In this document: positions 41,008-50,400 of the stretch, piece after piece
Numbering within the stretch: position 1 is the first letter of the stretch
Layout of the letters: the number at the start of each line of letters is the position of its first letter
Source of the DNA: Crossaster papposus
Lineage: Eukaryota; Echinodermata; Asteroidea; Velatida; Solasteridae
Assembly: GCA_037893245.1 (NCBI GenBank)
Contig: JBAIAA010000693.1
Span: 124,001 to 188,000, forward strand
DNA length: 64,000 bases
Direction of reading: 5' to 3'
The notes under the pieces: model-generated
What the model was told of the DNA's origin: nothing
Databases searched by the model: none
What the model saw: the letters and a program-made list of their open reading frames with translations, nothing else
Position numbers and translations under genes: made by a program

Positions 41008-41820
41008 GTAGGAAATCTTGAGGCTATCGGGGAAGTGACCGGAGCTGAGAGATTTGTTTACAAGTGCAGTGATGTACGGAACAAATGTATCAATGTTCTG
41101 CTTTATCATGGATGTTGATACTGGGTCCAGTTCACAGGATTTTGTAGGAGATTTCACGATAATTCTTTGAATCTCAGCAGCAGTGGTAGGCTCAAACACA
41201 TAGAGTCTACAGTCTTGGTGAAGATGTGGCGATGTCTGGCGCATGTCACAAGGGGCCGATGAGAATGATGAGCGGATGTCTGAAATCTTGGTGACAAAGA
41301 ACTTGGAGAATTCATTTGCCAGATCCTGATCATTGTAGTTGGATGGAAGGACAGGGGTTCTGGGTTTCAGCAACAGTTTATCAATTATCTTGAAGAGCTT
41401 CTTTTGATCTCCTGAGGATTCATGAACTTGGGATGTGAAGTGGGTAATCTTCACCTGGTTGATCAATTTCCTAACCACATTACATTGGTTGCGATATTCT
41501 CGTCGGTGTGATTCAAGTTTTCCGTTTTCCCGCCATTTTCGCTCAAGTTGACGACGAATCTTTCTTGCAGCTCTAATGTCATCATTGAACCAAGGAAATT
41601 CAGTTCGGACCTTGACAGATCTTGTTTTCAAAGGTGCGTGTAAATCCAAGATGTCACGGACAGTACTTTCGTATTGGCTGACATATACATTCAAGTCGTC
41701 ATGATCGAGGTTTAATTTTTCCAAATGAGTTCCTATATCCCGGAACACTTCAGGAAGATCTACGTTTTTCCACTGTCGGGTCTTTACAGTGATGGTTGGG
41801 ATGTTGGGCTTGCACAGGCT

Positions 41821-42477
41821 CAAATTACACATAACTGCATAATGGTCTGATAATCCAGGTAGAATCGTAATGTTAGAGACAGCAGGTGGGGTGATATCAC
41901 GAGTTATTACAAGGTCCAGACAATGACCGAGACGATGAGTCGGCTCCGTGACATGCTGGATAAGGCCATAAGCCGATAGCAAATGCTTGAATTGGTTTGC
42001 ATTGGTGTTATGGATGTCATCAACATGAATGTTGAAGTCACCGGTGATGATGATGTCAGATGGGTGTAGGAGATATTCCAAAATCAAATTCTCAAATTCT
42101 TGAAGAAAACTTGAAAAAGTCACATGATGGCCGTTGGCATCTCTTTCGGGTCTGTATAAAACGACGAGGCGAACAGATTTTGAGTTTCCTGTTATTTCAG
42201 CATGAAGAGATTCGAAAGTTGTGTAATGGATGTTATTATCTTTCACAGAGACACATAAACTGGATCTGTAAAGTATTGCAACTCCCCCTCCAGTCTTGTG
42301 AGGTCTAGGAATTTGATGAAAATAGTAGCCAGCAGGGGTACACTGACGACATGTTAGGTCATCACCTAGTCTCAGCCATGTTTCAGACACAGCAACAAGG
42401 TCTAGATTTTTCTGCAGAACAAAATCCACGAAGTCTTCAGACTTGTTACAGATGGACTGTGTATTTAAAACACAAAA
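41821..42477 (-). other. AP endonuclease domain of the LINE ORF
   Basis: The exonuclease-endonuclease-phosphatase fold is recognised by LNTQSICNK at its start, the catalytic SETWL, LYRP, ITGDFNIHVDD, HCLDLVI and the terminal LSDHY. All key acidic and histidine residues are present, so the domain looks functional. Confidence 0.93.
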
Positions 42478-42768
42478 GCTGAGTTGGGATTTGGCGTGAG
42501 TCACTGGTGCTGGAACAGATGGGTGTGTGGGTTCAGGCTGTAGTGATTGGTGAACTGTTCTACGGCGACCCGCTTTTTTACCACGATGTGTAGGTTGGTA
42601 AATACAGTTGGGATTTACAAAAAGTCCAAGATTCTGTAACTCAATAGGGCATGAAGGTAAAGTTGTAGCACGTGTAGATGGGGCATAACGCAGACTAAGA
42701 AGCTTGTTACGGGAGTAGGAAATTGAAGATTTCAGACTGGTTTCCGAGTTCGAATTATTTTCAGCATC

Positions 42769-42792
42769 AGGACCGGGATTTAGAGCAATGTC
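42769..42792 (-). other. 2A-like NPGP motif
   Basis: The LINE ORF encodes GDIALNPGP about 75 residues from its Met and about 100 residues before the endonuclease. This fits the 2A-like ribosome-skipping pattern D-(V/I)-E-x-N-P-G-P, except that the Glu is Ala. NPGP itself is intact. 2A-like motifs at this position are known in CR1-type LINEs of sea urchin and other invertebrates. Whether the Ala-bearing version still skips is uncertain. Confidence 0.7.
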
Positions 42793-42960
42793 ACCAAAGA
42801 TCACAATTTCCAAGTGAAAACTAGCTGGTGAGTTGTCATAGTAAGGAACAGGGCATTTAAGGTATCTTCGATGTTGGATGGATTTTAATGTCTTTGGCAT
42901 AGTGCATGCACTGTACACAGTTGATGTTGATTGCTGAAAGCTGACCACAGATGAGTCATT

Positions 42961-43014
42961 GGAGCACAGTGGTCCAGCAAGCAGGGAGAGAATAAACAGG
43001 AAGCTGACCTCCAT
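42961..43014 (-). other. Signal-peptide-like N-terminus of the LINE protein
   Basis: The first 18 residues after the Kozak-type ATG are MEVSFLFILSLLAGPLCS: a short polar start, a hydrophobic core of about ten residues and a small-residue end, as in a secretory signal. In sea urchin LINEs N-terminal 2A-like sequences with signal-like features have been described. The function here is an inference from composition. Confidence 0.5.
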
Positions 43015-43333
43015 TGTCCACAGCTGGGCATAATAAACAGTGTTATGTAATGGAGGTGATGGCTGACCGCACAGCAATGCAACCACCAATGTGTGTGTTA
43101 GCTCTGTACAGCAAATTTCTCGATGTGACTCAGCAAAAATCCAACAGAAAATCACCAATTTCACATCATAGATGACTCCAAGATGCACAGAAAAAGTCCA
43201 GCAGATTCCTGGTGTTGTAACAAATCCAGTGGTATAAGAGTGAGAACACAAATGAAGCAAAACACAAAGAAATTGGCAAAAATTTGCAGAGCTGATTTGA
43301 GTGGCAGCTTGTTAGGCGCTCACCTCATATTGT
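43015..43333 (-). other. LINE 5' leader (no gene)
   Basis: About 319 nt precede the chosen ATG. The ORF frame is open back to the TAA at 43312-43314 but lacks an ATG. CR1-type LINEs carry an internal promoter in this region; I see no diagnostic element. Confidence 0.6.
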
Positions 43334-43340
43334 TGGCAAT
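43334..43340. repeat. Target-site duplication, right copy (tggcaat)
   Basis: This marks the 5' end of the LINE. The base before it is t, whereas the left copy is preceded by a, which fixes the duplication at seven bases. Confidence 0.8.
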
Positions 43341-43481
43341 GTGTCCCGTCAAGAAATGACGTACAATGTGGATGATGAGGTAGAACCAGGAATACGCTCT
43401 GTTGAAAAAGTCAATTCGCTCTCCAGCTCCAGTCAGAGTTTGATGGTATGTTCACAGGTGCCACTGGAAGTGGGTCAATAG

Positions 43482-44441
43482 GAAGGTCAGGCGAACATCA
43501 TGAACAGTGGCAGTAGGGTTGAATTGAATGTACTTGTTCAGTCAGATGGTAGAGCCGATGGCAATGTGTCCCGTCAAGAAATGACGTACAGTGTGGATGA
43601 TGAGGTAGAATCAGGAATACGCTCTGTTGAAATAGTCAATTCGCTCTCCAGCTCCAGTCAGAGTTTGATGGTATGTTCACAGGTGCCACTGGAAGTGGGT
43701 CAACATGATGGTCAGGCGAACATCATGAACAGTGGCAGTAGGGTTGAATTGAATGCACTTGTTCAGTCAGATGGTAGAGCCGATGGCAATGTGTCCCGTC
43801 AAGAAATGACGTACAATGTGGATGATGAGGTAGAATCAGGAATACGCTCTGTTGAAAAAGTCAATTCGCTCTCCAGCTCCAGTCAGAGTTTGATGGTATG
43901 TTCACAGGTGCCACTTGAAGTGGGTCAACAGGAAGGTCAGGCGAACATCATGAACAGTGGCAGTAAGGTTGAATTGAATGCACTTGTTCAGTCAGATGGT
44001 AGAGCCGATGGCAATGTGTCCCGTCAAGAAATGACGTACAATGTAGATGATGAGGTAGAATCAGGAATACGCTCTGTTGAAAAAGTCAATTCGCTCTCAA
44101 GCTCCAGTCAGAGTTTGATGGTATGTTCACAGGTGCCACTGGAAGTGGGTCAACAGGAAGGTCAGCCGAACATCATGAACAGTGGCAGTAGGGTTGAATT
44201 GAATGCACTTGTTCAGTCAGATGGTAGAGCCGATGGCGATGTGTCCCGTCAAGAAATGACGTACAATGTGGATGATGAGGTAGAATCAGGAATACGCTCT
44301 GTTGAAAAAGTCAATTCGCTCTCCAGCTCCAGTCAGAGTTTGATGGTATGTTCACAGGTGCCACTGGAAGTGGGTCAATATGAAGGACAGCCGAACATCA
44401 TGAACAGTGGCAGTAGGGCTGAATTGAATGTACTTGTTTAG
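43482..44441 (+). CDS. Repeat-protein frame, open segment 16 (about 4 units)
   Basis: Resuming after the LINE, the frame runs from 43341 to a CAG to TAG change in the GQQ motif (43479-43481) and then to the TAG at 44439. The first ATG, at 43500, is an internal Met codon of the unit. A private QHDGQ change is present. The unit order (PGIRS, EIV, SKVELNAL, GDVS, QYEGQPN) matches 23.9-24.8 kb and confirms that the LINE entered an existing block without loss. Confidence 0.35.
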   Translation, partial: EGQANIMNSGSRVELNVLVQSDGRADGNVSRQEMTYSVDDEVESGIRSVEIVNSLSSSSQSLMVCSQVPLEVGQHDGQANIMNSGSRVELNALVQSDGRADGNVSRQEMTYNVDDEVESGIRSVEKVNSLSSSSQSLMVCSQVPLEVGQQEGQANIMNSGSKVELNALVQSDGRADGNVSRQEMTYNVDDEVESGIRSVEKVNSLSSSSQSLMVCSQVPLEVGQQEGQPNIMNSGSRVELNALVQSDGRADGDVSRQEMTYNVDDEVESGIRSVEKVNSLSSSSQSLMVCSQVPLEVGQYEGQPNIMNSGSRAELNVLV

Positions 44442-44474
44442 CTTGTTCAGTCAGATGGTAGAGCCGATGGCAAT

Positions 44475-47400
44475 GTGTCCCGTCAAGAAATGACGTACAA
44501 TGTGGACGATGAGGTAGAATCAGGAATACGCTCTGTTGAACAAATCAATTCGCTCTCCAGCTCCAGTCAGAGTTTGATGGTATGTTCACAGGTGCCACTG
44601 GAAGGTGGTCAACAGGAAGGTCAGGCAAACATCATGAACAGTGGCAGTAGGGTTGAATTGAATGCACTTGTTCAGTCAGATGGTACGGCCGATGGCAATG
44701 TGTCCCGTCAAGAAATGACGTACAATGTGGATGATGAGGTAGAATTAGGAATACGCTCTGTTGAAAAAGTCGATTCGCTCTCCAGCTCCAATCAGAGTTT
44801 GATGGTATGTTCACAGGTGCCACTGGAAGTGGGTCAACAGGAAGGTCAGGCGAACATCATGAACAGTGGCAGTAGGGTTGAATTGAATGCACTTGTTCAG
44901 TCAGATGGTAGAGCCGATGGCAATGTGTCCCGTCAAGAAATGACGTACAATGTGGATGATGAGGTAGAATCAGGAATACGCTCTGTTGAAAAAGTCAATT
45001 CGCTCTCCAGCTCCAGTCAGAGTTTGATGGTATGTTCACAGGTGCCACTGGAAGTGGGTCAACAGGAAGGTCAGGCGAACACCATGAACAGCAGTAGGGT
45101 TGAATTGAATGTACTTGTTCAGTCAGATGGTAGAGCCGATGGCAATGTGTCCCGTCAAGAAATGACGTACAATGTGGATGATGAGGTAGAACCAGGAATA
45201 CGCTCTGTTGAAAAAGTCAATTCGCTCTCCAGCTCCAGTCAGAGTTTGATGGTATGTTCACAGGTGCCACTGGAAGTTGGTCAACAGGAAGGTCAGGCGA
45301 ACATCATGAACAGTGGCAGTAGGGTTGAATTGAATGCACTTGTTCAGTCAGATGGTAGAGCCGATGGCAATGTGTCCCGTCAAGAAATGACGTACAATGT
45401 GGATGATGAGGTAGAATTAGGAATACGCTCTGTTGAAAAAGTCGATTCGCTCTCCAGCTCCAGTCAGAGTTTGATGGTATGTTCACAGGTGCCACTGGAA
45501 GTGGGTCAACAGGAAGGTCAGGCGAACATCATGAACAGTGGCAGTAGGGTTGAATTGAATGCACTTGTTCAGTCAGATGGTAGAGCCGATGGCAATGTGT
45601 CCCGTCAAGAAATGACGTACAATGTGGATGATGAGGTAGAATCAGGAATACGCTCTGTTAAAAAAGTCAATTCGCTCTCCAAGCCCAGTCAGAGTTTGAT
45701 GGGATGTTCACAGGTGCCACTGGAAGTGGGTCAACAGGAAAGTCAGGCGAACATCATGAACAGTGGCAGTAGGGTTGAATTGAATGTACTTGTTCAGTCA
45801 GATGGTAGAGCCGATGGCAATGTGTCCCGTCAAGAAATGAAGTACAATGTGGATGATGAGTTAGAATCAGGAATACGCTCTGTTGAAAAAGTCAATTCGC
45901 TCTTCAGCTCCAGTCAGAGTTTGATGGTATGTTCACAGGTGCCCCTGGAAGTGGGTCAACAGGAAGGTCAGCCGAACATCATGAACAGAGGCAGTAGGGT
46001 TGAATTGAATGCACTTGTTCAGTCAGATGGTAGAGCCGATAGCAATGTGTCCCGTCAAAAAATGACGTACAATGTGGATGATGAGGTAGAATCAGGAATA
46101 CGCTCTGTTGAAAAAGTCAATTCGCTCTCCAGCTCCAGTCAGAGTTTGATGGTATGTTCACAGGTGCCACTGGAAGTGGGTCAACAGGATGGTCAGGCGA
46201 ACATCATGAACAGTGGCAGTAGGGTTGAATTGAATGCACTTGTTCAGTCAGATGGTAGAGCCGATGGCAATGTGTCCCGTCAAGAAATGACGTACAATGT
46301 GGATGATGAGGTAGAACCAGGAATACGCTCTGTTGAAAAAGTCAATTCGCTCTCCAGCTCCAGTCAGAGTTTGATGGTATGTTCACAGGTGCCACTGGAA
46401 GTGGGTCAACAGGATGGTCAGGCGAACATCATGAACAGTGGCAGTAGGGTTGAATTGAATGCACTTGTTCAGTCAGATGGTAGAGCCGATGGCAATGTGT
46501 CCCGTCAAGAAATGACGTACAATGTGGATGATGAGGTAGAATCAGGAATACGCTCTGTTGAAAAAGTCAATTCGCTCTCCAGCTCCAGTCAGAGTTTGAT
46601 TGTATGTTCAGAGGTGCCACTTGAAGTGGGTCAACAGGAAGGTCAGGCGAACATCATGAACAGTGGCAGTAAGGTTGAATTGAATGCACTTGTTCAGTCA
46701 GATGGTAGAGCCGATGGCAATGTGTCCCGTCAAGAAATGACGTACAATGTAGATGATGAGGTAGAATCAGGAATACGCTCTGTTGAAAAAGTCAATTCGC
46801 TCTCAAGCTCCAGTCAGAGTTTGATGGTATGTTCACAGGTGCCACTGGAAGTGGGTCAACAGGAAGGTCAGGCGAACATCATGAACAGTAGCGGTAGGGT
46901 TGAATTGCATGCACTTGTTCAGTCAGATGGTAGAGCCGATGGCAATGTGTCCCGTCAAGAAATGACGTACAATGTGGATGAGTTAGAATCAGGAATACGC
47001 TCTGTTGGAAAAGTCAATTCGCTCTTCAGCTCCAGTCAGAGTTTGATGGTATGTTCACAGGTGCCCCTGGAAGTGGGTCAACAGGAAGGTCAGCCGAACA
47101 TCATGAACAGAGGCAGTAGGGTTGAATTGAATGCACTTGTTCAGTCAGATGGTAGAGCCGATGGCAATTTGTCCCGTCAAGAAATGACGTACAATGTGGA
47201 TGATGAGGTAGAATCAGGAATACGCTCTTTTGAAAAAGTCAATTTGCTCTCCAGCTCCAGTCAGAGTTTGATGGTATGTTCACAGGTGCCACTGGAAGTG
47301 GGTCAACAGGATGGTCAGGCGAACATCATGAACAGTGGCAGTAGGGTTGAATTGAATGCACTTGTTCAGTCAGATGGTAGAGCCGATGGCAATGTGTCCC

Positions 47401-50400
47401 GTCAAGAAATGACGTACAATGTGAATGATGAGATAGAATCAGGAATACGCTCTGTTGAAAAAGTCAATTCGCTCTCGAGCTCCAGTCAGAGTTTGATGGT
47501 ATGTTCACAGGTGCCACTGGAAGTGGGTCAAGAGGATGGTCAGGCGAACATTATGAACAGTGGCAGTAGGGTTGAATTGAATGCACTTGTTCAGTCAGAT
47601 GGTAGAGCCGATGGCAATGTGTCCCGTCAAGAAATGACGTACAATGTGGATGATGAGGTAGAATCAGGAATACGCTCTGTTGAAAAAGTCAATTCGCTCT
47701 CCAGCTCCAGTCAGAGTTTGATGGGATGTTCACAGGTGCCACTGGAAGTGGGTCAACAGGAAGGTCAGGCGAACATCATGAACAGCAGTAGGGTTGAATT
47801 GAATGTACTTGTTCAGTCAGATGGTAGAGCCGATGGCAATGTGTCCCGTCAAGAAATGACGTACAATGTGGATGATGAGGTAGAACCAGGAATACGCTCT
47901 GTTGAAAAAGTCAATTCGCTCTCCAGCTCCAGTCAGAGTTTGATGGTATGTTCACAGGTGCCACTGGAAGTGGGTCAACAGGAAGGTCAGGCGAACATCA
48001 TGAACAGTGGCAGTAGGGTTGAATTGAATGTACTTGTTCAGTCAGATGGTAGAGCCGATGGCAATGTGTCCCGTCAAGAAATGACGTACAGTGTGGATGA
48101 TGAGGTAGAATCAGGAATACGCTCTGTTGAAATAGTCAATTCGCTCTCCAGCTCCAGTCAGAGTTTGATGGTATGTTCACAGGTGCCACTGGAAGTGGGT
48201 CAACAGGATGGTCAGGCGAACATCATGAACAGTGGCAGTAGGGTTGAATTGAATGCACTTGTTCAGTCAGATGGTAGAGCCGATGGCAATGTGTCCCGTC
48301 AAGAAATGACGTACAATGTGGATGATGAGGTAGAATCAGGAATACGCTCTGTTGAAAAAGTCAATTCGCTCTCCAGCTCCAGTCAGAGTTTGATGGTATG
48401 TTCACAGGTGCCACTTGAAGTGGGTCAACAGGAAGGTCAGGCGAACATCATGAACAGTGGCAGTAAGGTTGAATTGAATGCACTTGTTCAGTCAGATGGT
48501 AGAGCCGATGGCAATGTGTCCCGTCAAGAAATGACGTACAATGTAGATGATGAGGTAGAATCAGGAATACGCTCTGTTGAAAAAGTCAATTCGCTCTCAA
48601 GCTCCAGTCAGAGTTTGATGGTATGTTCAAAGGTGCCACTGGAAGTGGGTCAACAGGAAGGTCAGGCGAACACCATGAACAGCAGTAGGGTTGAATTGAA
48701 TGTACTTGTTCAGTCAGATGGTAGAGCCGATGGCAATGTGTCCCGTCAAGAAATGACGTACAATGTGGATGATGAGGTAGAACCAGGAATACGCTCTGTT
48801 GAAAAAGTCAATTCGCTCTCCAGCTCCAGTCAGAGTTTGATGGTATGTTCACAGGTGCCACTGGAAGTTGGTCAACAGGAAGGTCAGGCGAACATCATGA
48901 ACAGTGGCAGTAGGGTTGAATTGAATGCACTTGTTCAGTCAGATGGTAGAGCCGATGGCAATGTGTCCCGTCAAGAAATGACGTACAATGTGGATGATGA
49001 GGTAGAATTAGGAATACGCTCTGTTGAAAAAGTCGATTCGCTCTCCAGCTCCAGTCAGAGTTTGATGGTATGTTCACAGATGCCACTGGAAGTGGGTCAA
49101 CAGGAAGGTCAGGCGAACACCATGAACAGCAGTAGGGTTAAATTGAATGTACTTGTTCAGTCAGATGGTAGAGCCGATGGCAATGTGTCCCGTCAAGAAA
49201 TGACGTACAATGTGGATGATGAGGTAGAACCAGGAATACGCTCTGTTGAAAAAGTCAATTCGCTCTCTAGCTCCAGTCAGAGTTTGATGGTATGTTCACA
49301 GGTGCCACTGGAAGTGGGTCAACAGGAAAGTCAGGCGAACATCATGAACAGTGGCAGTAGGGTTGAATTGAATGTACTTGTTCAGTCAGATGGTAGAGCC
49401 GATGGCAATGTGTCCCGTCAAGAAATGAAGTACAATGTGGATGATGAGTTAGAATCAGGAATACGCTCTGTTGAAAAAGTCAATTCGCTCTTCAGCTCCA
49501 GTCAGAGTTTGATGGTATGTTCACAGGTGCCCCTGGAAGTGGGTCAACAGGAAGGTCAGCCGAACATCATGAACAGAGGCAGTAGGGTTGAATTGAATGC
49601 ACTTGTTCAGTCAGATGGTAGAGCCGATGGCAATGTGTCCCGTCAAGAAATGACGTACAATGTGGATGATGAGGTAGAATCAGGAATACGCTCTGTTGAA
49701 AAAGTCAATTCGCTCTCCAGCTCCAGTCAGAGTTTGATGGTATGTTCACAGGTGCCACTGGAAGTGGGTCAACAGGATGGTCAGGCGAACATCATGAACA
49801 GTGGCAGTAGGGTTGAATTGAATGCACTTGTTCAGTCAGATGGTAGAGCCGATGGCAATGTGTCCCGTCAAGAAATGACGTACAATGTGGATGATGAGGT
49901 AGAATCAGGAATACGCTCTGTTGAAAAAGTCAATTCGCTCTCCAGCTCCAGTCAGAGTTTGATGGTATGTTCACAGGTACCACTTGAAGTGGGTCAACAG
50001 GAAGGTCAGGCGAACATCATGAACAGTGGCAGTAAGGTTGAATTGAATGCACTTGTTCAGTCAGATGGTAGAGCCGATGGCAATGTGTCCCGTCAAGAAA
50101 TGACGTACAATGTAGATGATGAGGTAGAATCAGGAATACGCTCTGTTGAAAAAGTCAATTCGCTCTCAAGCTCCAGTCAGAGTTTGATGGTATGTTCACA
50201 GGTGCCACTGGAAGTGGGTCAACAGGAAGGTCAGACGAACATCATGAACAGTAGCGGTAGGGTTGAATTGCATGCACTTGTTCAGTCAGATGGTAGAGCC
50301 GATGGCAATGTGTCCCGTCAAGAAATGACGTACAATGTGGATGAGTTAGAATCAGGAATACGCTCTGTTGGAAAAGTCAATTCGCTCTTCAGCTCCAGTC

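Larger units (their letters stand above)
39587..43014 (-). pseudogene. LINE ORF: AP endonuclease / reverse transcriptase, frame broken near the C-terminus
   Basis: This single polyprotein would nick the target DNA and copy the LINE RNA by target-primed reverse transcription. I start it at the first ATG (43012-43014), which has A at -3 and G at +4; the open frame reaches back to 43260 but only through a TTG. From that Met: residues 1-18 are hydrophobic (MEVSFLFILSLLAGPLCS), 75-82 are DIALNPGP, and about 180-398 are an endonuclease with SETWL (E211), GDFN (D326, N328) and SDH (389-391). About 670-903 are reverse transcriptase with NYRP (686-689), LLDLSAAFD (D758), PQGSVLGP (817-824) and YADD (848-851). 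At about residue 1015 a 41-nt A-rich run shifts the frame. The remaining 114 residues (LHWLPVSQR, KALNGKAPHYI, WGDRRFSAAAPHIWNSLP) continue in another frame from 39931 and end at TAA. Apart from this the frame is intact, implying a young copy. Confidence 0.9.
39453..43333 (-). mobile_element. CR1/L2-type LINE retrotransposon, nearly complete
   Basis: This 3881-bp insertion lies on the minus strand. Read in its own direction it has a leader of about 319 nt, a single long ORF (signal-peptide-like N-terminus, 2A-like motif, AP endonuclease, reverse transcriptase, C-terminal domain), a 3' UTR of about 117 nt and an (ATT)n tail. A 7-bp direct repeat, tggcaat, flanks it (39446-39452 and 43334-43340). 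Removing the element plus one repeat restores a perfect 225-bp unit. No terminal inverted repeats or LTRs are seen and there is no RNase H. An in-frame TAA on the minus strand at 43312-43314 closes the frame within the leader, so the ORF starts inside the element and there is no need to assume heavy 5' truncation. A separate ORF1 is not present. Confidence 0.95.

Noticed and set aside
43258..43260. Start of the LINE ORF at 43260
   Set aside because: The codon is TTG. The first ATG is at 43012-43014, has a strong context and is followed by a signal-like segment, so I used it.
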